Positions 7,709-15,458 of a DNA stretch of 64,000 bases are shown piece by piece. The notes under the pieces were generated by a model that worked only from the letters and a program-made list of their open reading frames with translations, was not told where the DNA came from and searched no databases. The translations under genes were made by a program, and so were the position numbers. The first letter of the stretch is position 1, and the number at the start of each line of letters is the position of its first letter. Origin of the DNA: Candidatus Gastranaerophilales bacterium (GTDB lineage Bacteria > Cyanobacteriota > Vampirovibrionia > Gastranaerophilales > Gastranaerophilaceae); NCBI GenBank assembly GCA_944324305.1, contig CALUVV010000001.1:310001-374000 (forward strand), given 5' to 3'.

Positions 7709-7975
7709 ATGACAGAAATTATTGAATATGCTCCAATAGCAATAGTTATTTTGGCTTTTTTATTTAAGCATAAAATTTTTATTACACCTGAGCAATTAAA
7801 AAATGAAAGGTTGGCTATAAAAAAAGAAGTTGAAGAAAAGTTTTTATCAATTGTTGCTTTCAGACAATTTGAAAGACGTATTGATGATAATTTTAAAAAC
7901 AATTCAAACCGCTTTGACAAAATAGATGTCAGCTTAGAACATATAAAAGATATTTTAATTAACCATAACCATTAA
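7709..7975 (+). CDS. Holin-like or spanin-like membrane protein
   Basis: 88 residues: one N-terminal membrane helix (residues about 8-24, YAPIAIVILAFLFKHKI) followed by a charged coiled-coil (residues 30-88). Single-span proteins with a coiled-coil directly upstream of an amidase are typical of phage lysis modules (BhlA/UviB- or XhlA-type). It precedes the amidase by 8 bases, with the amidase Shine-Dalgarno (AAGGAGG) just after its stop. Confidence 0.55.
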   Translation: MTEIIEYAPIAIVILAFLFKHKIFITPEQLKNERLAIKKEVEEKFLSIVAFRQFERRIDDNFKNNSNRFDKIDVSLEHIKDILINHNH

Positions 7976-7983
7976 GGAGGTTT

Positions 7984-8394
7984 ATGAAAAGAATAATAAT
8001 ACATTGGACTGCAGGGGCTTACAAGCCGAATGCAACAGATTTAGAACATTATCATTATTTGGTTGACAGTGATGCTAATATTCATACAGGTAAACATAAG
8101 GTTGAAGACAATGAAAACTGTAATGACGGTAATTATGCAGCGCATACGGGCGGGGGAAATACCGGTTCTATTGGAATTTCTTTATGCGGTATGGCTGGTT
8201 TTTCCAGTCGGCAAAATGTTGGGAAATACCCGCTTACAAAAATTCAATGTGAAAGATGTTTTAAATTAATTGCAGAACTGTCAAAAAAATATAACATTGC
8301 TATAACCCCGCAAAACATAATGACACATTATGAATTCGGCTTAAAACATCGAAATACTACAAGCTGCATCACCGACTTTAGCCTGCTCAACTGA
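7984..8394 (+). CDS. N-acetylmuramoyl-L-alanine amidase (endolysin), C-terminally truncated
   Basis: 136 residues of an Amidase_2 endolysin. The first zinc ligand (IIIHWTAG, His 7), the substrate segment YHYLVDSDANIHTGKH, the GNTGSIGISLCGM core and the second ligand region THYEFG are present. Members normally continue with S-x-GKIDI (the last zinc ligand) and end EVGDFIRNK-x-x-WY. Here the frame stops at TGA 8392 inside a perfect palindrome. The expected ending (AKVGDFIRNKARWYLDKI) lies just downstream in another frame, to 8455. About 20 family residues are missing, so lytic activity is doubtful. Confidence 0.85.
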   Translation: MKRIIIHWTAGAYKPNATDLEHYHYLVDSDANIHTGKHKVEDNENCNDGNYAAHTGGGNTGSIGISLCGMAGFSSRQNVGKYPLTKIQCERCFKLIAELSKKYNIAITPQNIMTHYEFGLKHRNTTSCITDFSLLN

Positions 8395-8413
8395 GCAGGC
8401 TAAAGTCGGTGAT
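8368..8413. repeat. Perfect 2 x 22-bp palindrome inside the amidase gene
   Basis: Arms 8368-8389 and 8392-8413 are exact inverted copies separated by two bases (AC). The right arm is native amidase coding sequence (it reads EQAKVGD in the frame of the expected C-terminus), so the left arm appears to be an inverted duplicate that replaced the GKIDI-coding stretch. Followed by TTTTATT, it could also act as a strong hairpin terminator. Confidence 0.9.
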
Positions 8414-8455
8414 TTTATTCGTAATAAAGCCCGATGGTATTTAGACAAAATATAA
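8396..8455 (+). pseudogene. Detached amidase C-terminus
   Basis: In frame 2 this stretch reads QAKVGDFIRNKARWYLDKI then TAA, which is the usual end of Amidase_2 phage endolysins. It is out of frame with the upstream amidase ORF and has no start site. Confidence 0.7.
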
Positions 8456-8467
8456 TCTTATTCATCA

Positions 8468-8495
8468 GTGACGCATTTTGCGTTACCTCCTTTTT
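8468..8495 (+). terminator. Hairpin at the end of the lysis module
   Basis: GTGACGCA/TGCGTTAC stem (one G-U pair, 3-base loop, 8468-8486), then CTCCTTTTT. Likely transcription terminator of the prophage late operon, backed by a second one 15 bases further on. Confidence 0.5.
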
Positions 8496-8509
8496 AATAT
8501 ATAATTCGG

Positions 8510-8538
8510 CTCCGGTGATTTATTTCGCCGGAGTTTTT
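8510..8538 (+). terminator. Rho-independent terminator
   Basis: CTCCGG (8510-8515) pairs with CCGGAG (8528-8533) and is followed by TTTTT. It closes the prophage late operon. Confidence 0.7.
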
Positions 8539-8554
8539 ATTTTGCAAAAAAAAT

Positions 8555-8659
8555 AAGTCTTTTATAAAATTTTATCGTGTTCAAATCGTGTTCAATTTTA
8601 TTTAATAAATCTTGTAAAAGTTGAAAATTTGAAATGTTATAAAACTTTATAAAAGACTT
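8555..8659. repeat. Inverted repeat in the prophage end region
   Basis: Arms of 21 bases (8555-8575 and 8639-8659, 20 of 21 paired) enclose AT-rich DNA that also holds a direct repeat CGTGTTCAA (8576-8594). No gene is visible between 8456 and 8806. Paired and repeated short sites beside a prophage end are typical of integrase arm-binding sites, which is an inference here. Confidence 0.6.
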
Positions 8660-8710
8660 GATATTACTATCATTTTGGGTAAACTTGTAAAACTTGCAAA
8701 AACATAAAAA

Positions 8711-8746
8711 TCAAGATTGCACCTTAAACCGCTCGGACACCTCTCT
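8711..8746 (-). other. tRNA-Ser/Leu 5' fragment, candidate attachment-site scar
   Basis: On the - strand the sequence AGAGAGGTGTCCGAGCGG followed by TTTAAGGTGCAATCTTGA matches the acceptor 5' strand, D-arm and first half of the anticodon stem of a class II tRNA (Ser type). The match ends at the anticodon loop, where AT-rich sequence of the prophage end begins; no 3' half is found on either side within the window. tRNA genes are the commonest prophage attachment sites, and breakage at the anticodon loop is the usual crossover point. Confidence 0.55.
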
Positions 8747-8794
8747 ATTTATTTTTTCTGTATTTTTATAATAGCACAAACATTTATTTCATGC

Positions 8795-8806
8795 TAAAAT
8801 TTATTT
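8795..8806 (+). promoter_or_regulatory. Extended -10 element of aroA, leaderless arrangement
   Basis: TGC-TAAAAT (TAAAAT at 8795-8800) is followed by exactly six bases (TTATTT) and the aroA ATG. No Shine-Dalgarno is present, so the mRNA probably starts at or next to the start codon. Confidence 0.55.
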
Positions 8807-10078
8807 ATGCAAAAAATTGTTAATAAAATCAATAACGGTTTAAAAGGCACAGTTACAATCCCCGCAGATAAATCTATTTCTCACAGAGCAGTTATGTTTG
8901 CATCACTTGCAAACGGAAAATCTGTTATAAAAAATTTTTCAAAAGGACAAGATCCGCTCTCCTCGCTTAAAGTTTGCAAAGCTTTAGGTATTGATGCGGA
9001 ATTTAAAGATAATTTGATAATTAAATCAAGCGGAAATTTATCTGCACCGTCTGCAGCACTTGACTGCGGTAATTCCGGAACAACTATGCGCTTAATGTCA
9101 GGAATTCTGGCAGGGCAAAATTTTATCTCAACCTTAATCGGAGATGAAAGTCTTTCAAAACGTCCTATGAAACGGGTAATAGAGCCTTTGTCGCTTATGG
9201 GAGCAGAAATTGAAGCCAATAATTTTAAAGCACCTGTTACTATTCACGGAAAAAAACTTCATCCGATAGATTATGTTTCACAACTTGCTTCGGCACAGGT
9301 TAAATCTTGCATATTGCTTGCAGGATTAAATGTAGACGGAAAAACGACATTTACCGAACCATATATTTCGCGTAACCATACAGAAATTATGCTTAAATAT
9401 ATGGGAGCAAACATTAGTGTTGATAAAAACACCGTTACTGTTGAAAAATCTCAGTTAGAGCCGCGAACAATAGAAGTTTGCGGAGACATTTCATCTGCTG
9501 CATACTTTATAGTTGCAGGATTAATTGTTCCAAATTCCAAAATTATATTAAAAAATGTCGGCCTCAACCCCACAAGAACAGGTATACTTGAAATTGCCGA
9601 AAAAATGGGAGGGAATATCAAAATTCTCGATAAAAGAAATATTTCAGGCGAGGATGTTGGTGATTTACAAATCTCATATTCTTCATTGAAAGCCTGTACT
9701 GTTGAAGGAGAAGTAATCCCACGGCTTATTGATGAACTTCCCGTAATAGCTGTTCTTGCAACACAGGCTGAAGGAACAACCGTTATTAAGGATGCACAGG
9801 ATTTGCGCAACAAGGAATCTGATCGAATTAAAGCCGTTGTAACGGAACTAAAGAAAATCGGAGCTGATATAGAAGAAACCGCAGACGGATTTATTATCAA
9901 CGGCAAAAAGAAACTTGACGGAAATATTGATGTTGAGACTTATCATGACCACAGACTTGCAATGAGTTTGTATGTCGCAGGTCTGATATGTGACAAACCT
10001 GTTCTGATTAACGGATTTGAATGGGTTGATATTTCTTTTCCTGAGTTTGACAAATTATTTACTTCCTTAACTATGTAA
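8807..10078 (+). CDS. aroA: 3-phosphoshikimate 1-carboxyvinyltransferase (EPSP synthase)
   Basis: 423 residues, full length for the family. It transfers the enolpyruvyl group of PEP to shikimate 3-phosphate, the sixth step toward chorismate. Seen directly: the N-terminal GTVTIPADKSISHRAVMFA (Lys and Ser substrate contacts), the PEP-binding DCGNSGTTMRLMSGIL near residue 85, SKRPMKR, and the C-terminal LRNKESDRIKAV with a DHRLAMS motif. It is the first chromosomal gene after the prophage and stands alone; aroQ of the same pathway lies at 49443. Start chosen at the ATG that follows an extended -10 element; no ribosome binding site. Confidence 0.95.
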   Translation: MQKIVNKINNGLKGTVTIPADKSISHRAVMFASLANGKSVIKNFSKGQDPLSSLKVCKALGIDAEFKDNLIIKSSGNLSAPSAALDCGNSGTTMRLMSGILAGQNFISTLIGDESLSKRPMKRVIEPLSLMGAEIEANNFKAPVTIHGKKLHPIDYVSQLASAQVKSCILLAGLNVDGKTTFTEPYISRNHTEIMLKYMGANISVDKNTVTVEKSQLEPRTIEVCGDISSAAYFIVAGLIVPNSKIILKNVGLNPTRTGILEIAEKMGGNIKILDKRNISGEDVGDLQISYSSLKACTVEGEVIPRLIDELPVIAVLATQAEGTTVIKDAQDLRNKESDRIKAVVTELKKIGADIEETADGFIINGKKKLDGNIDVETYHDHRLAMSLYVAGLICDKPVLINGFEWVDISFPEFDKLFTSLTM

Positions 10079-10183
10079 CAAAATATTAAGCACCTTAACT
10101 TTATATAAGCAATTTTTGTAAACAAGAATGTTTTATATATACAAGGTTAGGTTATAAATTTTGAAAGGTTAAGGTTTTAGGTT

Positions 10184-11191
10184 ATGACAGGAGAAATTTA
10201 CGGTTACAACAATGCGTACAATGATGATTTCTACGCACAACAATATTTTAAAAACTTGGCAAATAATCCGGTTGCAAATACTCAAACTTCGTCACAACCG
10301 GCATTCCAGGGATATCAACAGCCGCAGACAGATACATTTGAAAAACGCGGAAGCTCTCCTCTCGGTACAGGGCTTATGCTTGGCGGTGCTGCAGGTTTAG
10401 GTACAGGGGCTGGAATGTATTTTTTAGGTGAAGGTCCTGTCAAAGATGGTAAATTTGCAGATGATATTTTAAAAGCAGCTGATATTAACAAAAAAGAAGT
10501 AGCCGTAAACAAAGCTAAAGAATTATTTGGAGCAAAGGAACTTGAAATACTTAAAAAGACAGGAGTACCAGAAGGAATTTCTTTAGAAAACTTAAAAGCA
10601 TACAGTGAAACCGGTATACCATCAGCATTTTCTAAAATTCATGGGAAATTAACACAAGAACAGGCAAAAAATATTTATGAAGCAGCACAAAAAGAAATCG
10701 ATGCAATAGATATAGATGCTCTTGCTAAAGAAAGCATGAATTTAGCAGAACAAGAAACATTGCAATATAAACAAGACAAACTAAAAACATTACAATCTCA
10801 AAAAGCAAAACTTGAGGGTCTGGCAGATGATGCAGATTTAGAAAAATTCTTCAAGGATAATGCGCAATCATTTGGAATTGAAGGTGATGAAAAAGCAGTT
10901 GAAGCAGAAGCAAAGAAGCTTGCAAAAAAATACAAAAATAAAGCCGGTGCGATAACTCATTATACAACTCAAATTTCAAACCAAGAAGCAATTGTAAACA
11001 CTGCTAAAGATACATTAAACGGAAAAGTAGCTGCATATTATGACGACGCTGCAAAAACGTTAAAAGAAAGTGCACCTAAAGAATTAAAGCAAGCATTCAA
11101 AAACTTTAAATGGAACAAAGCAGCCAAAGGCGGCGGGATTGCAGCTGCTGCAGGCTTAGTACTCGGCTTATTATTCGGAAGCAACGCTTAA
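10184..11191 (+). CDS. Coiled-coil protein with glycine-rich hydrophobic ends, function unknown
   Basis: 335 residues. The first 60 are low-complexity (Asn, Gln, Tyr) and contain PAFQGYQQP. Residues about 62-84 form a Gly/Ala-rich hydrophobic segment (GTGLMLGGAAGLGTGAGMYFLG), and the extreme C-terminus is another (GGGIAAAAGLVLGLLFG). Between them is a long Lys/Glu/Ala/Gln coiled-coil. Two hydrophobic ends around a helical rod suggest a membrane-anchored or membrane-bridging structural protein. No enzyme motif. It is monocistronic, with a terminator 11 bases after the stop. Not a family I recognise. Confidence 0.7.
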   Translation: MTGEIYGYNNAYNDDFYAQQYFKNLANNPVANTQTSSQPAFQGYQQPQTDTFEKRGSSPLGTGLMLGGAAGLGTGAGMYFLGEGPVKDGKFADDILKAADINKKEVAVNKAKELFGAKELEILKKTGVPEGISLENLKAYSETGIPSAFSKIHGKLTQEQAKNIYEAAQKEIDAIDIDALAKESMNLAEQETLQYKQDKLKTLQSQKAKLEGLADDADLEKFFKDNAQSFGIEGDEKAVEAEAKKLAKKYKNKAGAITHYTTQISNQEAIVNTAKDTLNGKVAAYYDDAAKTLKESAPKELKQAFKNFKWNKAAKGGGIAAAAGLVLGLLFGSNA

Positions 11192-11201
11192 CATAATAAA
11201 A

Positions 11202-11228
11202 AAGACCTCAAAAAGAGGTCTTTTTTAT
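11202..11228 (+). terminator. Rho-independent terminator
   Basis: AAGACCTC (11202-11209) pairs with GAGGTCTT (11215-11222), followed by a T-run. It ends the upstream coiled-coil gene just before the convergent tRNA gene. Confidence 0.85.
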
Positions 11229-11230
11229 TT

Positions 11231-11301
<71 letters not shown>

Positions 11302-11356
11302 GAATGAATATTCAAGTTAATCTAAACTTATCATTAAAATCATAAAAAATCAAGCC

Positions 11357-12373
11357 CTAAACTTTTAATGATTTATCGGCAACAAGTTCATCTGCTCCTA
11401 TTATTTGTGAATATAAATTGGTTTTTATAATACAATTTGAAGCGATTACACAGTTTTCTACATGAACACCATCGGCAATAATCACGTTATCCCATATTAT
11501 ACTGTTCTCAATTACGGAATTTTCACCGATTTTAGAATTTCTGCCTATTGTTGATTTCCCTTTAAATATAGAGGTTTCAGAGATTTCCGCATCCTCTGCA
11601 ATATAGCATCCGGAAGGCGTATAAACTACAGGAGCATGCTTAAACGAACATTTCCCGTCAAACAAATCAGTTGTTGACTGTTTATATTGTTCCAAAGTTC
11701 CGATATCACTCCAATATTCCTTTATTTCAAATGTGTTAATGGCATGTTTTTCCAAAAGTTTTGGGAACACATTTTTTGCAAAGTCATAAAATGTATTTTC
11801 AGGAATATAATCAAAAACTTCATAATCAAAAATATAAATTCCTGTATTTATATAATTGCTTTTAGCTTCTTCAACAGAAGGCTTTTCCTGAAATTCGGTT
11901 ATATAGCCGTTTTCATCCGTTACCACAACACCGAAATGAGAAACATCATCCATTGCAATTTTTTTTATACCGATAGTGGCTACTGCTCCTGATTTTTTAT
12001 GAACTTCCATACCATGCTTTAAATCCGCATCAGACAGCCCGTCAGCAGATAATACAAAAAAAGGCTGGCCTTTATCAAAAAAGTACTGGCACTTTTTTAC
12101 ACCGCCCGCAGTACCCGACAATGTTTCTTCTTTTATATAGTTAAAATTTATCCCCAGATTATTATTTTTATATCTTTCAATAATTTGTTCAGCAAGATAA
12201 TAAGTGTTGCATATAACATCTTTAACCCCGGCAGAGACAAGTTTTTCAAACAAAATATCCATCACAGGTTTATTAGCAACAGGAACAAGCGGTTTCGGAA
12301 CCGTTTTTGTCAAAGGTTCCAACCTGGATCCAACCCCTGCAGACATTACCATCGCTTTTATAATCTCGCTCAT
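11357..12373 (-). CDS. NDP-sugar pyrophosphorylase (mannose-1-phosphate guanylyltransferase type)
   Basis: 338 residues. An N-terminal nucleotidyltransferase domain (residues 1-235) carries the signature MVMSAGVGSRLEPLTKTVPK, the metal-binding LSADGLSDAD and the EKPSVEEAKSNYINTGIY motif. The C-terminal 100 residues are a left-handed beta helix with hexapeptide-type repeats (IAEDAEISETSIFKGK, IGRNSKIGENSVIENS). Such enzymes make GDP-mannose, dTDP-glucose or related precursors for surface polysaccharides. Exact sugar and nucleotide cannot be told. TACAAT lies 8 bases before ATG. Confidence 0.85.
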   Translation of the reverse strand: MSEIIKAMVMSAGVGSRLEPLTKTVPKPLVPVANKPVMDILFEKLVSAGVKDVICNTYYLAEQIIERYKNNNLGINFNYIKEETLSGTAGGVKKCQYFFDKGQPFFVLSADGLSDADLKHGMEVHKKSGAVATIGIKKIAMDDVSHFGVVVTDENGYITEFQEKPSVEEAKSNYINTGIYIFDYEVFDYIPENTFYDFAKNVFPKLLEKHAINTFEIKEYWSDIGTLEQYKQSTTDLFDGKCSFKHAPVVYTPSGCYIAEDAEISETSIFKGKSTIGRNSKIGENSVIENSIIWDNVIIADGVHVENCVIASNCIIKTNLYSQIIGADELVADKSLKV

Positions 12374-12404
12374 ACCTTATCATTGTATCTGAAAAAAGAA
12401 TTTA

Positions 12405-12432
12405 TTGCAAATTAAAAATCAGGTTGTATAAT
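12405..12432 (+). promoter_or_regulatory. Promoter of tRNA-Lys
   Basis: TTGCAA (12405-12410), 16-base spacer, TATAAT (12427-12432), with the tRNA beginning 18 bases after the -10. Confidence 0.65.
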
Positions 12433-12449
12433 TAATATGTAATTAATTC

Positions 12450-12522
<73 letters not shown>

Positions 12523-12528
12523 GAAAAA

Positions 12529-12560
12529 AATAACAGGGACTAATTCCTGTTATTTTTTTT
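12529..12560. terminator. Bidirectional terminator
   Basis: AATAACAGG (12529-12537) and CCTGTTATT (12546-12554) flanked by A-run and T-run. It serves the tRNA-Lys gene and the convergent small gene on the - strand. Confidence 0.85.
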
Positions 12561-12562
12561 AT

Positions 12563-12916
12563 TTAAATTTCAATATCAATTTCTTTTCCTATTTTGGCAA
12601 TAAAAGGTTCAACCTGTTTATTTAACTCAGCCTTTTTTATGTTCGGATTTTGGGCGGTTATTTCTGAAATTTTAGTTGTAGCTTCAGCTATTGCAGGGTA
12701 TTTTTCTATAATTTGTTTTCCTATAATTTCCGCATAGTACTTATAACCTCTGTTACCTGCAGCTTTTATGGGTTTGTTATTTAAAGCATGCACAACTTCT
12801 TTACAGCCTTCAATACCTTCACTTTTGAAGATTTTCATGCTGGTAACTTCCAATACTTTGGCGGTATCAAGCCTTACTCCGAAATTTATATTATTTGTGC
12901 TGTTCTGTATATTCAT
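12563..12916 (-). CDS. Small helical protein, function unknown
   Basis: 117 residues. It begins MNIQNSTNNINFGVRL, an Asn-rich start with an F-G motif also met (as F-Q-G) in two other unknown proteins of this window. The remainder is helical and Lys/Ala/Ile-rich, ending in an acidic stretch. No signal peptide or membrane span. It stops three bases after a terminator shared with tRNA-Lys. Not a recognised family. Confidence 0.65.
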   Translation of the reverse strand: MNIQNSTNNINFGVRLDTAKVLEVTSMKIFKSEGIEGCKEVVHALNNKPIKAAGNRGYKYYAEIIGKQIIEKYPAIAEATTKISEITAQNPNIKKAELNKQVEPFIAKIGKEIDIEI

Positions 12917-12978
12917 AATTCTTTTAAATCACAAAATAAAAATTTTTGCCAGTAAATTTTAGGACTTGACACATGTTG

Positions 12979-12990
12979 TATAATTAAATT
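12979..12990 (+). promoter_or_regulatory. -10 element of the TolC-like gene, leaderless arrangement
   Basis: TATAAT at 12979-12984 is followed by six bases (TAAATT) and ATG. There is no Shine-Dalgarno. Confidence 0.55.
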
Positions 12991-14487
12991 ATGGGCATAA
13001 AAAAAATTTTCTGCCATGTATCTTTAATTTTTATATTTTTACTGGCAGGGAGCGTAAATACATTTGCTATAGAAGAAGTTGATGAGGATGAATTATTCAA
13101 CCCGATTGAAATTACAGACGGAATTTCTTTGTCAATAAAAGATTGCGTCGGAGCTGCGTTCAAAAACAGCCCGAAAATCAGAAAGCAAAAATACAACCTT
13201 GACATTGCAAAAAGTAATTTAGGCATGGCAAAGGCCCGATATTTTCCCGTAATCAGCGCAGGAGCAGGCTTCTACAACGAAAATAATTCAGATAATATTT
13301 ATTATAATTCCCATTACAGAGAGCTCCCCGCTGTAGGGGTTACGCTTAACAAACTGGTATGGGACTTCGGTAAAACAACCGCATACATTAAAATGGAAGA
13401 ATTTTATAAAATCGGCGCCGAATACGAATTTATGGACAGTTTATGCGCGACATTGTTTGATGTAAAGGCTAAATACTATAATCTGCTCAGGGCAAAAGCA
13501 GGTTTACAAATTGCTGAAGATAACGTTAAAATCAACGAAAATTTTGTTAAAATTGCAAAGAAAAAACCTGATTTAACAACAGCGCAATTAAATTTAAGCG
13601 AGGCAAAAGTAAAACTTATTGAAGCAAGAAATAATTATAACAATTCACGGGTTGATCTTAATAACTCAATGTATCTTGAAAGCCAGCCTGATTACAAAAT
13701 TAATAATACAAACACATTTGCATATAACAACGATTTTGGCTACGGTACAGACAATATAAAATCAGAACAGTTTACACCGCAGGCATTTTCTTTTCCTCTT
13801 GAAAATGCCGTTCAAATTGCATATGATAACAGTCCCGATTTAAATGTTCTTGTTGCCGCTAAAAAAGCAATGGAACAATCGCTTTTATATATTAAGCGTA
13901 CCTACTTCCCCGAATTAACAGCCAATGCAGGATACGGTTTTAACAATTCAACGCAGACATCAAATAACAGTTTTCAGGTCGGAGTAAATTTAAATTCGAC
14001 AGTAAATTTAATGGAGCTTAAACATAATTTAAAAGGCGCAGATGCACAGGTTAATCTCGCAGAAAACGAAATAATTCTTTTTAAGAAGGATTTATATTTT
14101 GAGGTTAAACGTGCATTCAATAATGTTGAAAAAAGCGAAAAACAAATTCCGGCAGCAAGACTGGAAGCATCACAGGCATTAGAAAATTTAAAAGCGGTAG
14201 AAAACGGATACAAATCAAACGAACTTGATTATGTTGCCCTGCAAAATGCCAGAAAAGATTATATTATGGCTGTTAATGAATATGTTGACAGTTTATACAA
14301 TTACAATATGTCATTAATTCAGGTTGAAATGGCAATGCATTATCATATTGTCGACATTCACCACAGATCAGAGCATGCTATGCAGTATCATTTTGCAGAA
14401 CTTATTGAACATTTAAACAAGGTTCTCGGATGTGAAGAAAAAGAGGTACAAAATAACAAAAAACGAAGGGATAAACAAGCACTATAA
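12991..14487 (+). CDS. TolC-family outer membrane efflux protein with His-rich tail
   Basis: 498 residues. A signal peptide (IFCHVSLIFIFLLAGSVNTFA, cut near residue 26) is followed by two outer-membrane-factor repeats (from about residues 45 and 270), each with long helices and the YFPVISAGAGF / YFPELTANAGYGF beta-strand segments. It would form the outer-membrane duct of a tripartite exporter or type I secretion system. The tail after residue 445 is unusual: HYHIVDIHHRSEHAMQYH, a dense His cluster that could bind metal, followed by a charged end. The neighbouring gene is a metal exporter, so a role in metal efflux is plausible (inference). Confidence 0.88.
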   Translation: MGIKKIFCHVSLIFIFLLAGSVNTFAIEEVDEDELFNPIEITDGISLSIKDCVGAAFKNSPKIRKQKYNLDIAKSNLGMAKARYFPVISAGAGFYNENNSDNIYYNSHYRELPAVGVTLNKLVWDFGKTTAYIKMEEFYKIGAEYEFMDSLCATLFDVKAKYYNLLRAKAGLQIAEDNVKINENFVKIAKKKPDLTTAQLNLSEAKVKLIEARNNYNNSRVDLNNSMYLESQPDYKINNTNTFAYNNDFGYGTDNIKSEQFTPQAFSFPLENAVQIAYDNSPDLNVLVAAKKAMEQSLLYIKRTYFPELTANAGYGFNNSTQTSNNSFQVGVNLNSTVNLMELKHNLKGADAQVNLAENEIILFKKDLYFEVKRAFNNVEKSEKQIPAARLEASQALENLKAVENGYKSNELDYVALQNARKDYIMAVNEYVDSLYNYNMSLIQVEMAMHYHIVDIHHRSEHAMQYHFAELIEHLNKVLGCEEKEVQNNKKRRDKQAL

Positions 14488-14501
14488 ATCCTTGTTTATA
14501 T

Positions 14502-14513
14502 TATGATTAAATT
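14502..14513 (+). promoter_or_regulatory. -10-like element before the metal exporter gene
   Basis: TATGAT (14502-14507) followed by six bases (TAAATT) and ATG. The same N6 spacing and even the same six bases occur before the upstream TolC-like gene. Confidence 0.4.
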
Positions 14514-15458
14514 ATGATTATAGATATTCTGAACAAAATTAATTCAATAAATGAAAATCTTTTTTCCGGATTTGACGGGCTTATAGAAGGGTTAGGAATG
14601 CCTGAATGGCTTGCAGATGCAATAATAGACAGCTTTCATATACTGCCGTTATTATTTATTGTGTTCTTTATTATTGAATTAATAGAATATTTTTATGCGG
14701 ATAAAATAAATTCATTTATGAAAAAATCGGAAAAAGCAGCTCCCTTAATAGGGAGTTTAGCCGCAATAATTCCGCAATGCGGTTTTTCTGTAATCGCAAG
14801 TACTCTGTATATTCGAAAGTTCATAACAAAGGGAACATTAATTGCGATTTATCTTGCAACATCAGATGAAGCAATTCCTATATTACTTGCAAATCCTACA
14901 CATATACATTATGTTGTTCCCATCATAGGTATAAAGATAGTTATAGCCGTTTTAGCGGGTTATTTAATTGATTTTGTACTAAAAAATGATAAATATATAC
15001 CTTTGATACAGGAAGCGGACAATGAAGAAGATGAAGGGTGCTGTCATCACAGCGTGTCAAAAAGACGAAAACGCGAACTTATTTATCACCCGTTAAAACA
15101 TACTTTTAATATATTCCTATTTATTCTTATAATAACTGTGCTGTTGAATTTTGTTATAGCTTTTTATACAGATCATTCCGTATTGCATGTTCTGCTCGGA
15201 AAAGTTAAATTTTTAGAGCCTGTTATAACGGCATTTATCGGCTTAATCCCTAATTGTGCCGTATCAATTGCTTTAACCATGCTTTTGATAAAAGGTTCAA
15301 TAAGTTTCGGGGCAGTAATATCAGGTCTAATGTCAAATGCAGGTCTTGGAATTCTTGTTCTGTTCAGACACAACGAAAACATCAAAGATTCAATGAAAAT
15401 TGTCGGGATATTACTGTTGATAAGTATTGTATCAGGAATGCTTATACAGCTTTTTTAG
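14514..15458 (+). CDS. Putative 10-TM heavy-metal/manganese exporter (ArsP_2 family)
   Basis: 314 residues with about ten hydrophobic helices in two halves. Each half carries the family's G-x-IPQCGFS / GLIPNCAVS motif (IIPQCGFSVIASTLY near residue 87; GLIPNCAVSIALTML near residue 245). The loop between halves is acidic and then Cys/His-rich (EEDEGCCHHS), a likely metal sensor or relay. Located 26 bases after the TolC-like gene on the same strand, so the two may act together. Substrate is uncertain; the family has been linked to manganese and arsenic. Confidence 0.75.
   Translation: MIIDILNKINSINENLFSGFDGLIEGLGMPEWLADAIIDSFHILPLLFIVFFIIELIEYFYADKINSFMKKSEKAAPLIGSLAAIIPQCGFSVIASTLYIRKFITKGTLIAIYLATSDEAIPILLANPTHIHYVVPIIGIKIVIAVLAGYLIDFVLKNDKYIPLIQEADNEEDEGCCHHSVSKRRKRELIYHPLKHTFNIFLFILIITVLLNFVIAFYTDHSVLHVLLGKVKFLEPVITAFIGLIPNCAVSIALTMLLIKGSISFGAVISGLMSNAGLGILVLFRHNENIKDSMKIVGILLLISIVSGMLIQLF

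Noticed and set aside
12966-12984. TTGACA followed by TATAAT before the TolC-like gene as a -35/-10 pair
   Set aside because: The spacer is only seven bases, too short for a sigma-70 promoter; the -10 alone is retained as a leaderless candidate.
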